Origin: Gnetum montanum
Lineage: Eukaryota; Streptophyta; Gnetopsida; Gnetales; Gnetaceae
Direction: 5' to 3'
DNA: 64,000 nucleotides
Assembly (NCBI GenBank): GCA_015680685.1
Contig: MNCI01023888.1
Coordinates: forward strand, 202,398 to 266,397
Shown: one piece after another, positions 1 to 12,531 of the stretch
Position numbering within the stretch: position 1 is the stretch's first letter
How the letters are laid out: every line of letters begins with the position of its first letter
Program-made: the position numbers and the translations under genes
The notes under the pieces: generated by a model
What the model saw: the letters and a program-made list of their open reading frames with translations, nothing else
What the model was told of the DNA's origin: nothing
Databases searched by the model: none

Positions 1-1240
1 ACATATTTATTGATATCTTATAGCTATGTGATTATGATCATATGATTACCATGGTTATGCATACTAATCTTGCTAAACAAGTTAGGTAAATGATTGTGGC
101 TAGTAGGAGGGGATGAAGACTAGAGACTTGAGAGGCATGACCTTGATCCATATGTTTGTTATGTTATGCATTTATAGAAATGACATCAATGTTGTTTAGT
201 AGATCATGTTATGATGTTTGTTATATTCATTATGTTTAGGACATTGTGCATGTAGGGATCATAGGACTGCTTGACATAATATGTGATATTTATGATTATG
301 ATGTTACATATTAACTAGGAGGCATATTTCATTATGCTTATGTAATCTCTTGGATGTGTTATAAATATGATTTGGTATTCATAGATTTATTTGGTATGTT
401 GGTTAGATGTCTTTAGAGTAGATTATGAAGTGTGGGTTCTTTGGTATTAATTAGGATGAAGAAAAATAAATAGAGACTGATAAAGTATAAATTAAAATTA
501 AAAGTAAATATAACTTTAAAAAATATAAAACATAGAATGCATTTATTAGAGTAGGAAAAAATCATCTTTAAATACTATATTCACTCATTTTAGGTGGTTG
601 TTGGTCTCTAGATCTACCATGGCACAAATACCTTCAAATAGCCTCAATTAGACTATTAAGCTAATGACTTGATTTATATGCAATTTAATTTTACTAGAAA
701 TTGTTATGAGTATTTTTCTTATGATAATTAATAGGTAGCTTCTTCTTTTAACTATTTGCAACATTAGCTAATAATCCTTAATATTTTTCACAATCATTGA
801 GTTCTAGACCTCATAGTTATTATAATAGAAAACAAAAAATTTCATAAAAAATGCTATTATAGAAAGCCAAGTCATTTGGTTACAAAATTTTTAAAAGCCA
901 ACTATATTGCAAAAGTAATGTCATAGAGAGCCAAGGCCTTAAGAAAAATATTAAATATTTAAAAGCTTAGATTTTAAATTTGAAATAACATCTATTCCAT
1001 ATTATGCTTATTCAAAATTAACACTTAAATAAACTATCTTATTCAACAAACATAATAAAAATAAAGTAAAGTATTGTAAGCAAAGAAAATAGCTCATTCC
1101 AAAATAGCTATTTTACTAAAATATAATAATGTGTAAACCTATTTAAAGGACTAGAAAGATATTAAAAGAGATACCATATTGAATGATAAGCTAAAAGGGA
1201 AAGAAAAAATTACTTAAATTTTCATTAGAGTAGAATCTCC
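1..1240. other. AT-rich stretch without recognisable gene
   Basis: I see no sustained reading frame, no retroelement motif and no RNA gene here. The sequence is strongly AT-rich with short A and T runs. It is probably an old, unrecognisable repeat or intergenic DNA. Confidence 0.5.
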
Positions 1241-1345
1241 TTTTACAAGCTTCTTCTTTCCTCCTCCTCTACACTACCCCTCTATCCCCCTCTTCCCCTG
1301 GCCCGCACCCCCCTCTTATTTATTTATTTATTTATTTATTTTGGA
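1241..1345. repeat. Pyrimidine-rich tract followed by (TTTA)n microsatellite
   Basis: About 70 bases are almost pure C and T on the plus strand. They are followed by about six copies of TTTA starting near 1316. This is a simple-sequence repeat with no visible gene context. Confidence 0.85.
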
Positions 1346-1394
1346 AATTCCTCATCATTTTTCAGTTACAAATTTACATGATGCTTTCTAGATC

Positions 1395-1945
1395 AACTTG
1401 AGTAGTTACAATAGCTACACTAACCAATTCTATTCATGGCTTAATTAATTTACAAATTTCTTCATACAAGGTCGAACTATTTGATAGTTTCTAGAAGGTC
1501 CCAAAGGCCATCTTCATCCTCTGAATATGTTGGCCTTCTATCAATAGTTATTGAGATATTTTTCCATAGTTGTAGATAACCTTGACTATTTGATTCAACT
1601 TGTTAGGTTCTAACTGTCTAGCTTTTTATCTCCTAACTCTGATAATGAATTGGCTAATTCATTTAATATTTCTTTCACCATTGTATAAGATTGATTGAAC
1701 TAAACTTGCTTTTGGTTAATTTCAATCTTGACTTTAATTGTTACCATCATTGTACTATCTAGAAAATCTCTTTTAAATTGTGATAATTTATCTCTTAGTT
1801 ATGTAGCTTTCATGATAGGATTTTGAGCTCTTTGATCAAAAATAGGAGCAGCATCATTAGTAAAGAAGGCATAATAAGTCACATCATAGGAGACATGGTC
1901 ATGAAAGGGGCTAACATGAATATAATGACTATGATAAGCCACTGC
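1395..1945 (-). pseudogene. Decayed coding remnant of unknown function, coiled-coil-like
   Basis: Read on the minus strand from about 1944 downwards, one frame runs for roughly 125 codons with only a few stops. The residues look protein-like: a start rich in His, Tyr and Phe (HSHYIHVSPFHDHVSYD), then a charged amphipathic stretch containing KEILNELANSLSEL that resembles a coiled coil. I do not recognise the family. The layout, with an N-terminal globular-looking part followed by a coiled coil on the minus strand, recalls the two spliced minus-strand genes at 39.6-41.8 and 60.6-64 kb. No sequence match between them is claimed. It ends against the low-complexity tract to its left. Confidence 0.4.
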
Positions 1946-2033
1946 CAGCTAGAAGAAGCATGATAAACATTTTAGAGGTAGTTCATATTCTTACTAGGCA
2001 TGAAAGGGATAGGTGAATCAAACAGCTTAAGAT

Positions 2034-2815
2034 GAGAAACATCCCTAAGTTTGAGAGAGGGTATAATGTTGATCCACAACATCATTTTCAAGCCTTTCAT
2101 GATACATATGTCTTGTAGAACATTGAAAATGAGTGCTAGAAACTCAAACTTTTTCCTAAGATACTTATCAAAGAAGCTAAAAGTTAGTACCAGTCTTTGG
2201 AACAAGAATCTATTCATAGATAGAGTATGATGTTGGAATTATTCAACAATTAATATCAAATGTACTTTAGGGTGTCTAACTTGAGGAAACAAATCTAAGA
2301 GTAAAAATAAAGCAACCATGAATCCCTTGATGCACCCTTAGGTAGGTATTACTTTCTTTTGCAATAGTGCCTAGGCCATGATTTCTCTCAAAGGGAACAA
2401 CTTCACCACCTCATAGATGGACTTAGAAATGAAACTAGAGAGACTCTTGGGGTTTATGCCCAAAGGAGATTATTAGAAATGAGGGTTCATCAAATCCAAA
2501 GGATTATTGATCAAGTGGCCAAGGAAGAAAAAGAACTCAAAAAGAGAGAAAGTATAGAGGTGTACAACAAAGACCCCTCCATTCAAAAAAGAGATATATG
2601 TTTCTATAATCCTAAGGAGGAAGCACCACTAGATGAAGTTCTACAAAGAAAAATCTTGCTGATCCAAAAATCTATCAAAGAGATATCGACTAAGGTGAAC
2701 AAAATATAGGACTCCTTGGATAATAAGTTCCAAACTTTTCTAAAGATTTTGGAGGAAATGAATCAGGGTAATCAAGATAAGAGCTGAAGGAGAAGAAAGG
2801 ATATAGAAAAGGATT
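2034..2815 (+). pseudogene. gag: Ty3/gypsy gag fragment, family A
   Basis: This is the capsid part of a family A gag polyprotein, which would form the particle that packages retrotransposon RNA. It starts with a motif like NIPKFERGYNVDPQHHFQAF, which lines up with the copy B version on the minus strand near 47.6 kb. A GLRNETRETLGVYAQ block follows, then VAKEEKELKKRESIEVYNKD. Several TAG and TAA stops and at least one frame change break it. The longest open piece is 2479-2709. The zinc knuckle is missing, because the frame joins RNase H sequence directly near 2815-2870. No LTR or primer site is visible upstream. Confidence 0.8.
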
Positions 2816-3256
2816 ATGATAAGCTATGCTTATGAGGTGTTGCCTTCTACTCCAATAATTCTTTATCATGATATTCTAGATAAGAGGGGTAGAGAAATGT
2901 TGTGGCAGATAATCTTTCTAGACTCAAAACTGAGGAAAATTGAAAAAGAGGAGTGTTTAATGATAGATTTCCTGATGAATAACTATTTTTAACAAAAAGA
3001 ACCCTTGTTTTGTAGACATAACAAACTATTTAGCCATAATGAAAACACTAACTCAATGGAGTAAGAAAGAGAAAAGGTCTTTTTTAAGAGTCATTTCCAA
3101 GTATATTTGGAATGAACCATATCTTTATCAAATATGTAAGGCTAACGTGGTAAGAAGATGTGTGGAAAAAGAAGAAAAACAAGAAATCCTTCACATGTAT
3201 CATGATAACCTTGAAGGTGGACATTTTGATAGTAATAGAAATGCTATAAAAATATG
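2816..3256 (+). pseudogene. pol: RNase H end and integrase zinc-finger fragment, family A
   Basis: Near 2870-2930 the frame reads DKRGRE then VADNLSRL, the standard end of a Ty3/gypsy RNase H domain. The open stretch 3039-3257 follows and resembles the integrase N-terminal region, with WNEPYLYQIC, then RRCVEKEE and HMYHDNLEGGHF, where the zinc-binding histidines sit. A frameshift separates the two parts. The CxxC half of the finger and the catalytic core are absent. Together with the preceding gag, this is one element with an internal deletion of protease, RT and most of RNase H. Confidence 0.75.
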
Positions 3257-4060
3257 ATGGATTAATCTACAAGTTCTAGTTTGATGGATTAATCTACAAG
3301 TTCCAGTCTAATGTTGCTCTTTTTGAGAGAAGTTGGGTACCAGGGCTTGTACATTTCTTGTGAGATTAAGTTCAACCTAGTACCTGAATCTAATAGAGCC
3401 TTACATGGATCCTTTTTTGCAATCTGTAAATAGATAAGGGGACTTCTAGGATCAGATCATTTCTTGGGAAGATGGATAGCTTTTATCTAATTGATGATAG
3501 TATGGGTCAACATGATGATGTGGACACTAGAAGAATTTTGGTTTGAAAGCTATTTGATAGGAATTTTAGAGGTAGATGAGGTAGGATTATCAACCATGGG
3601 TATGTACAAGGGTTTTTTGGGGCTATTTGTTCTAAAGAATATCCTCTTACAAGGTTTTTGTTCAAAATTACTGGAACAAATGTTTGGTTGTAAGTTTGCT
3701 ACCCTGATATTATTTTGCTACTATGGATATGGTGGAATTTCTTCCTACATAGGTGAAGTAGGTGGTAAGGGTGTGGTGGTTGATGGTGCAAGGATTGCTA
3801 AGGGATATGAAGGAGGAAAATGAAAACAAAACTCGCTTCTCAGAGAAGGTGCTCTATAATATTTTAGAGGATAGTAGTGGTGAGAGAAGGAGGTGTGGTT
3901 GGATGAATCACAAGGAGATATAGGCTATTGAACATAATATCCATAAGGATTTGGTTACCTATAAGGATGCTATTGCCATGGTAATGACATCTTCCAAAAC
4001 TAGGAATTTTTCCACTACTCTCATGGACGGATTCTTGAGATACAACCAAGTCAGGATTAA
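3256..4060 (-). pseudogene. gag C-terminus and protease fragment, family A
   Basis: On the minus strand this region lines up with 45.9-46.6 kb of copy B. It holds the Pro/Gln/Tyr-rich gag tail, then the start of the aspartic protease region (QEMYKPWYPTSLKKSNI, LELVD). It is opposite in strand to the gag on its left and the pol on its right, so it is an independent fragment or an inverted piece. At 3256-3309 the plus strand carries a 27-bp unit (gatggattaatctacaagtt...) twice in tandem. The plus-strand open frame 3491-3823 is a shadow of this fragment. Confidence 0.65.
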
Positions 4061-6810
4061 TCCAAAGCATCAACTTTGGACAACCTTCATGACCTCTTAG
4101 AGAACCTTTTAATACAATATGATGCCTTTAGTCTAAAGAATACAAGGTCAACTTATCAACAAAACATGACATATATCTTTACTGATTACATGCTAGGATT
4201 ACTTAATGACTATGTAGACAATATGGTCATTAAGTCCAAAGTGGTTAATGACCATGCACATGACCTTAACCTTATGCTTAAATGATGCATTAAGTATGAG
4301 CTTAGGCTTAATCCCAAGAAGTGTGTCTTTAGTATCAAAATTAGTAATATTCTTGGCTTTGTAGTATCCAAAGCAAGAATACGTGTCGATCTTGATAAGG
4401 TTAAGGCCATATCCAACTTACTAGCACTGACTAACCTTAAGGAGCTTCAGGGATTACAAGGTTGATTACAACTTATTCGTAGGTTCATTTCCATACATAC
4501 AAATCAATTACAACCCATGCACAACTTGCTTAAGAAATGAGTCTACTATGAGTGGATGGCTTAATGCTAAGAAGCCTTTGAAAACCTTAAGAAAGAGTTG
4601 GCACAACTACCAATGGTCTATTCACCACAAAAGGATAAACCCTTTTTCACCTACCTTGCTATCTCTAACACATCTAATGCCTCTCTACTCTATTAAAAAT
4701 GAGACCATGGAGTAGATTTTCCTATATAATACCTAAGCCATGCATTAATTACCTATGAGACCTAATACTCCAAAGTGGAGAAGTATTGTCTAACTTTAGT
4801 CTTCTTATTGAAGAAGTGAAGACACTACCTCTTTAGGAGCCAAGTCAATGGCATTTATAAGGACAATGTACTTAGATCCATAACAACCAATATCCATGAG
4901 AGTAGTCATGTATCTCATTAAAAATCCATAACAATAGAGTTTGACCTACATTACATCTTTCAAGCCTCAACCAAAGGTCAATCTATAGTCAAATAACTTA
5001 TTATCTCTCTTGTAGAAGACCATGCAACCATTGACTCTAAATTCTTGGATGAACATCTTAACATTGTTAGCTAAGTACCCAAGGGAAATAAGGTTATTAT
5101 ACATCTTGACAGAGCTTCAACTAGCCATGAGGATAGTGTTGCTACCATCATAACATCACTGCTTAGTTAAATCCAACCCTTTTCTTACCATTTTTAATTC
5201 CCATGTGCCAACAATGTGGTAGAGTATGAAGGATTGATCAAGGAAATGATGGTAGCTCGTGACCAAGGAATCAAATGCCTAATGATAAAAGGTTATTCAT
5301 AACCAATGGTTAACCAAGTAACAAAGGTTTACACATGTAAAACTAAACATTTGCAAGCATATGTGACCTAGGTAAGAAATTAATGCAACAATTTATAGAC
5401 ATATACATCCAACATATGTCCCAAACTAAGAATACATTAGTTAATGCCCTTGTGACCTTAGCCCTAAGTGTGACACCCAATGTTTTTAGCAAGTTACCTT
5501 TCTTAACTATGAACTATGTTATTTCCATCATGTAGCATAGTAAGGACAACTCCATAGCCACGGTTCATACTGCTCCTCCAAAAGAATGGTATGATGATAT
5601 CAAGTTCTACCTAGTGCATATGAATCTTCACAAGGCTTGAATACCTCTCAAAAGAATGTTGTACATTAAAGATCAAAATAGTATGTCATTATAGGGGATA
5701 ACACATTATGTTAGTGGTCCTACAATGACATATTGTTAGTGTGCTTGGGCAAAACTGAAGCCTGCATAGTCCTTGAGCAAGTTCATGAAGGCGTATGTGG
5801 AAGACATATAAGACCTAGAGTCATGGCCACTAAAATTAGGAAACTAGGTTATTAGTGGCCCTAAATGGAAAGTGACTACCTATAGAAGGCTAAAACTTGT
5901 AACACCTATTAATGGCATAGTAACCTAATACATATGCCACCAATTGAGTTACACACTACTCAGATAACTTGATCATTTCAATGGTGGGGATTGAACATCA
6001 TTGGACCTATAGCACATAAGTCTTCCACAAGGCATAACTGTAAGTGAATACTTTACAAAGTGGGTTAAAGCTATTCTCCTAAGGAAAACATCTCAACAAG
6101 TATGTGGATTCATACTTGATAACATTATAGCCCATTTTGGCATACCCTTGACCATAGTCATAGATAATGGACAATAATTTAGTAGCTAGAAAAAAATCCT
6201 TTTTTCATGACCTAGGTATTAAACATTCCTTTTCATCACTTTACTACCCTCAAGCCAATGAACAAGCTAAAGTAGCAATAAGAACATCATAAACTTGCTA
6301 AAAAAGATGTTGAATAATAGCAAATGCAAGTGGCATGAATGACTTATCCATGCACTTTGGGCCTAACGAACTACCTTTCAAACCATAGCTAGTGTAACCC
6401 CATATAGCCTGGTCTACGGTTCTATAGCTATTTTGCCTCTTGAATTGTAGGTTTCTTTACTAAGAGTAGCTCTATCAGACTTCATCAATGATGAATAGAA
6501 CAAGGGGATAAGTATCATTAACCTAGATTTGGTGGAGAATTAGAGGCTACGAATGCTTACTCACATCAAACGATACTAGGAGAGGTAGAGATAATAGCAT
6601 CATCATGACATAAATAATTGAAATATCAAGGAGGGATACATATTCCTCAAGGTTGTTCATGAACATGTGAACAGGTTCCCAGCCAACTAGGAGGGGCCTT
6701 TCTTGGTTGCCAAATCCTATAGCAATGGAGCCTTCAAAATAGTAGATATGAATGGGAATGAATTGGCCAACCTAGTCAATCATTCCTATCTCAAGCCTTA
6801 TTATGTCTAA
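4061..6810 (+). pseudogene. pol: Tat-type Ty3/gypsy pol: RT, RNase H and integrase
   Basis: Starting in the middle of reverse transcriptase, the plus strand reads MPFSLKN, then YVDNMVIKSK, where the catalytic YVDDM of Tat-lineage RTs has become YVDNM. LRLNPKKCVF, GFVVS and the RNase H region follow. The integrase shows HEGVCGRHI, a damaged CxxC finger, WGLNIIGPI with TKWVKAI, and IDNGQ near 6165. It ends in the GPFLVAKSYSNGAFKIVD tail that is usual in this lineage, with a stop near 6810. Many in-frame stops and some frameshifts are present. No chromodomain is seen, in agreement with the Tat lineage. It cannot make active enzyme. Confidence 0.85.
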
Positions 6811-7756
6811 CATAAGTTTCTTTACAAGTACAAATCAACAAGTTGACATAAATGCATCATAACTAATGAATTACGATCCTAGATTACGTTTCTCTATCTC
6901 TCTCTATTCAACACAATAAATGAATTGTAAAGCTTTGTAACAATAGTGACCTATGGTGACTTGGTTTACTAATTGTCTTGTGTGGCATTATGCATTATCA
7001 TGTAACAACATGATTTCTTTGGCTTGTTTTCTTATCCTCTTGGAGTTATGCTTGCATGATGAAGTTTAAAGTCATAGCAAAGGTGCAAGTAGCAAGTTTC
7101 CATGTCACCTTGATGTGTGAGACTTAGGTAGCTTGTCCTACCATACCAAAAGTGCCTATTTCACATCATTTCCATCACCACTACTTGAGCCCAACCTCAT
7201 AGCCTACTTATAACCTTCTTCACCTTGACTAATAGTGATGACCTATGTTTGACACTCGTGTTGTGGGCATATGATGTTTCCTTTGTCATGCTCTACCGAC
7301 AAGTCCATTGAATGTAACACATCATATTTAGTGGAAAAACCAAATCAAACCTGGCCTTGGTAATGAAACCTAATGCAGGCTTTACCCAACAAAAAAAAAG
7401 AGAAAAGCAAATTGCCAAGAAACCAAAAGACTAATGAAGATCAAAAGATAGATCAATGGCCCCAAACACATAAAAGGAATATCCTAATGGCCAAAGAAAC
7501 ATTATTTCAAAGTATTAGTCCCTCAAAAACATTACTAAGGGACCAAAACTTCAACGAACAAAGCATGAAGACTAGATTGATTAGCCAACATGTCATTTCC
7601 ATAACTATAGCCATGATGTCAACATTTGAAACTCATTGTTAACCTCATGACCAAACATAGCCTTTAACCTCTATCATCTCATCATAATACTTATCCCATC
7701 ATGACATGCACTCTTTAGCATGGTTCAACACTACTAATTCAAGTGTGGAGAGGAAA
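6811..7756 (+). other. Non-coding 3' region of the Tat-type element
   Basis: No convincing protein is seen; the short open frame 7373-7642 has random-looking composition. The region ends in the purine run ggagaggaaa at about 7746-7755, directly before TGTTGG. That arrangement fits a polypurine tract in front of a 3' LTR. Confidence 0.45.
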
Positions 7757-9100
7757 TGTTGGTGATGGACCTATCGTGGTATTTTTTATTCTTTGTCAAT
7801 GTTTCTTGGGTCAATCCTCCAAACATCAACAAAGAGGAACCAATGAAACACCACCAATAAGTCCCAGGTTGCAACTTTTAAGCCTTCATCATAAAATCGA
7901 AGGCTCAAATGTTAACGTAAAATGTAAAGATTATAATCCATGAGATGCAATTTCACATACTTTAACTTTTGGAGCTGAAAAATACTTCATGAATTATTAT
8001 AGCCTTACTTCCCAAGTGGAAAAATTCCTACCATGTCCATATTTGGGCTTGGGAATGTTAAAATACCTTTTGAACTACCAAAATTAGCATTTTCATGGGT
8101 TTTGTGGGGGTTATGGCCCTTACTACGTTGGAAACACCTATGCATAGTGTTGGGGGTTTGACTTTCATTCTCCCAACTATGGCCAATATATTTATCATAA
8201 GGCCATCATTACTAAATCAAGGCCAACTTTGGAGTGGTTGGAATTTCCATTTTCAGTGAATCTCAACATTGCTCCTACAACTTGAGCATTATTACTAGAA
8301 GACTAGTGTGGGTGCATGAAAAGCCCGTTTACCATTTTTGATAACCATCATGGTTTTAGTACCTTGGGGTGTCAAAAATTACAATAAATAGTAGCTCCAT
8401 TGGAATTAAACACCTGCCACACCTACACATAACACCAATCTATCAGTAATCATGGAAAAAATTTACAACCAAAATTCAGCAACCATATAACCTATATAAG
8501 CTAACTTCAAATACCTTGAAAGGGTTCCACCACTTTTGAATTCCTTACCTTTTGAATTTGGAGAGAAACAAAGCTTTTGATAATTCTTAAGTGTGGAACT
8601 TTCAACCATTCTAACCACTTGTAATCTTGAGGCTTTTGTGAGGTTTTTGAAGCAATGCTCTACCACTTGAGAACAAATACTTCCAACATGGTACCTCCTA
8701 TTGCTTGAAAAATCATTCATACACCTTAGCTCCCTATGATCAATGTTGAATATCTATGCTAGGAAATAGTAAGGTGTTTTAGTTTTAGGATTTGGAAAGT
8801 ACCTAAACCATGGAGCTGACAGTGGTGTGCAAACTACCAACTTCAATAGGCTTCAAACTCCATCAAAGTGAATCCCTTGTGCTTTTAGGCACTATTTGTA
8901 CACATCTTGAACTCTATTTATTTTCAATATTTACATTGTAATAAAGTTTATAGTTCTATTTATTATGCAAACTATTATAGTTTTTATTTTGTGCATACAT
9001 TTCAAATTAGATCTACATCATTTTACCATTCATTTTTCCCATTTACGCTTTTCAAGTCCTTGGGTGGTTGACAAGATCATCTAAGATGCCTTGGATCCTC
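7756..9100 (+). repeat. Candidate 3' LTR of the Tat-type element
   Basis: It starts TGTTGGTGATGG right after a purine tract and lies downstream of the Tat-type integrase, as a 3' LTR should. An AATAAA-type signal occurs near 8940. I could not fix the right end, and the matching 5' LTR is not in the window, so this rests on position and the start motif only. Short frames such as 8463-8720 (minus) fall inside it and are not thought to be genes. Confidence 0.35.
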
Positions 9101-11790
9101 TTTCTTGGAGGTCCTTGAGATCCAAGGCTAAAAATATTTCACACCTAAGACCCTCAATTTTCCAGTGATTGAATGTTTTAGGTGCAATAGGAACTTTGAG
9201 GTCTATCCCTAGTATCTAGACAAGTAAGATTAAATGAATGAAATTGTGAATCTTTCATAGAATGTAGGACATGCACATATGCTCCCATGATCTAATTGAG
9301 TGTTTGGCTATGGATCCAATGATGTTTCACATTCACCTTCTCTCTCTTTTCAATCAATCATTCTCCATCTCATTCTTTCCACTCTATGTATTAGTGTGTG
9401 TGATAAGAAGTTGATCACAAACAGAAGAGGATGATATTCGGCCATCCAAGAGGATGGACTCATGTTTGATGTTGATGTCTCACTATTTGTTAGAAATCCA
9501 TGGATGTCTCATCAACAAGTCTCACAAGGGCAAGAAATATAACTACTTGCTATGGGAAGGATCCACTTTTAAATCCTTGATAACTTGGCATTGTAAGTGA
9601 GTGAGCTCAAGCTTATCTCCTAATGATGGTGGTGTTTGCATAGCATAAATCACTCAATTTATCTTTTACTTATGTGAGTTTCAACTCTATGAGCTTTAAG
9701 GTTTGATCATGATAATCCTTTCCCATCTTACCTCAATTATAGCTATTTGTTTGACCTTGGATTACTTTTTCTATTTTTCATTTTTCTAACCCCATTAGTT
9801 TGGATGTTATCTAAGATAATATTTTAATATTTCAGTCTTCTTGCTTTCTTTTTTAGTTCATTTGTTTTGATGCTTAGTTGGATTATTTGGATTTTAATAA
9901 GTGTTTTTTCTTCTTATTCTTTCCATTTCCATTTCTCATGTGATTCAAGCTAGATGTCTTGTATCTCAATTATGAGGGAGAGGCATGGATTCAGGTGTGT
10001 ACTTTGTAATTTTGATGGTTATTTAAATTATTTCTATCTAAATTTTACTTACCCATGCACATCTTCATACCATAGTTATGATTATGTTTCTCTCATGCCC
10101 CTAAGAGTTATACTTATTATTGTTCCTATGACCATTTTTTGTATTGGTAGTATAATTCCTTAGGGATATCACTTAATTTTTAGCATTTTCATAGCTCATC
10201 ATGTTTAGGTGATTGTATTTAGGACTCAATAGACCTACTTGGAAGAAGATTGAAAGATATCAATTCTTGGTCTATGGTCTTGCAAGAGAAACACCAGTCC
10301 CAAAAGAAGAGAAAAAACAACATCAATCACTAGATTCAAATGATGTGTGGCAAAGACCTATTTTTTCAACTCCTTCTTGTTCCATGCAGATATGTCAAGG
10401 GGATTTTATCCTCTTCCACCACTTCATGGTACTTTAAGATTTCTTGTAGTGTAACATAGTCATGATCTATATTGTACATTTGTAATTCCTCTGCATTGAT
10501 CCTATCATGTATATAGTCCTTATTTTTATGTCTTGGATTTTAAAGCTATGGAACTAGCTTTATTTACTTATGGAGGAATGATGAGACATCCAAATGTAAT
10601 TTATAAGTCAATTATAGGTCCTAGATTTGGGAAGTCTTTCATGTATCATTTATTTATATTCTAGCATTCTCAGTTGAGATTCTTGGCCTTCCAAGATGTA
10701 ACCTAGCCCCCTATGTTATAATTTGAGGTTGTGTGCATGATTCCAAACTCTCTAGGATGATTTCAACTTCATTCAAATTTCCTTTGATCCTTTTGGTATG
10801 CTTCCTTAAGTTACATCTTTCATCTAAAATTTTTTGTACAAAGTATGATTTGGGGAAAATGCACTAACTACCATAGGTCAATGCACCTCCTGCATCATCA
10901 AAGGAACACTAACATACCCCCTCTAGGCTAGTTTTGGCCTTCTTTACCTTTCATGTGATTAGTATCAACTCAAGCTATGTTAATAGATCTTTTTTTATGC
11001 CTATGCACTAACAAAACTTCTTCATTTACATGCAAAAACTATAAATACTTGGGATGAGCTCTCACACATATATTAAGCATAACTGTGATTTTTTTTTTGA
11101 GCAATTGGCATTTTGTTTGTATGAAAAGCTCTTCCTCCCGTGGATAAGTTTATTCCTTTTCTTGTTTGTATATGTCTTTAAAGTCATTGCTTTCTAAAGT
11201 GTGGATAGACTCTATCAAAGTGCTACCATGATTATGTATCCTTAAATCATTTGGTCAATGCAAAGTCAAGTGTTTGCATGGTAAATAAATATTATGGTTT
11301 TTTCTTATTCCACCATAAATGTTATAAAATATTAAAATATTAAAAATATTTATTTAATTATTATTTTCATAAGCTATGATGATTCATCCTTTCCTAATAA
11401 GATAATAAGTATATGACATCATGTTAGGCCATTAAGGTTGTAACTAAGATCTATTTTATTTCATTTCATGTGTGGTGTTGCACCTATCCCCAAGAGGGAG
11501 TACAACATGAGCATTACACCTATCTTCATGAGGGATTGTAATGCATGTGTGTTTATATTTATGTTATTCTTATAAAATACATAAAAATTATAAATATTCT
11601 GTCAACTCCCCACCATGCTAACATGGGTATTCATTGTATTATATGCATCATATGTATCATATTATCTTTTATATGTCTTAAACCTACTAACATACATGAG
11701 CGTTTTGGGCAATTCAATCAACATCATCTTTAAAGCTTACAACCAAATCACACTATTTTCCATATGATAAATAGCATTGATCCAAAACTA
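9101..11790. other. Unassigned repeat-like DNA without gene
   Basis: No protein family, RNA gene or LTR border could be supported. Small open frames (9954-10163, 10213-10437, 11545-11733) are hydrophobic or random in composition. At about 11470-11545 a segment with a pattern like acacctatcttcatgaggga is present twice in diverged tandem copies. An old LTR or a leader of the minus-strand family A fragment to the right is possible. Confidence 0.4.
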
Positions 11791-11799
11791 GTAGGATCC

Positions 11800-12525
11800 C
11801 TGTTAATTATGCGCTTATGATGCTTTTTCTTACATAGTGAATGTAGTATGATTATTTTTTTTCATCCAACGATTTGAGCATGGATTCCCAAAGCATAATT
11901 AGATGTATCCATTATGATGTAAATTGATCTAGACCAATGTGATGCTCATATGATTGGTGTGTTCACAAGCCTCTACTTCAATAGTTTAAAATTCTTATCA
12001 CACTCTTCCATATAGATAAATGATATATCCTTCTTTGTTAGATCTATGAATGATTTGAAAAGTTTGAAAAACTTTTTAATGAAGCACCTATGGAAGCATA
12101 TGTATCCAATGAAGGACCTCACATTCTTTACTATTTAAGGTCCTTGCATTTTTATTTTTATTACTTCAATCTTTTCTAGCTTCTCCTTAATTTTTCTATC
12201 AAAACCTCAATTCCCAAGCATAATGTTCTCCTAGACCATGAGATGATTATTTTACCAAGTGAGTTTTAAATTAGTTTCAACATATCTTTTGACTAATTGT
12301 ACTAAGCATTCCAAGGCTTATTTGAAGTTTGAGCCATAAGTGGAAAAAGGATCCATAAATACTTTAATACCATTTCCAATATACTTCTATGAGATTTAAA
12401 GAACTATGCATTAAAATATCACATGAACATTACATAGGCTGAAAGACATCTTTTGGTATGCAAATGTTCCCTAAGAACCCATGAAGGTAGTGTTGGGCTA
12501 GTCTTTCAAAGCAAACTAAATATGG
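11800..12525 (-). pseudogene. pol: RT and RNase H fragment, family A
   Basis: Reading down the minus strand from about 12.5 kb gives FSLCNV (from the FGLCNAP block of Athila-like RTs), then GIKVFMDPFSTYGSNF, where the catalytic FMDDF has become FMDPF. ALECLVQLVKRYVETNLKL, NVRSFIGYICFHRCFIKKF and MEECDKNF follow, ending in the RNase H start IIMDTSNYALGI and YYIHYVRKSI. The same YYIHY block occurs in copy A at about 31.0 kb, which ties this piece to family A. The left part of RT and all of integrase are missing. Chromovirus LTR E1 begins directly at its right edge. Confidence 0.75.
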
Positions 12526-12531
12526 TTATGG

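Noticed and set aside
3491-3823. Plus-strand open frame of 110 codons
   Set aside because: It is a shadow of the minus-strand gag tail and protease region that aligns with copy B; its Gly-rich look comes from Pro-rich codons on the other strand.
6866-6910. tctctatctctctctattc stretch as a regulatory (GAGA-like) element
   Set aside because: A short pyrimidine run in a non-coding 3' region; nothing ties it to a promoter.
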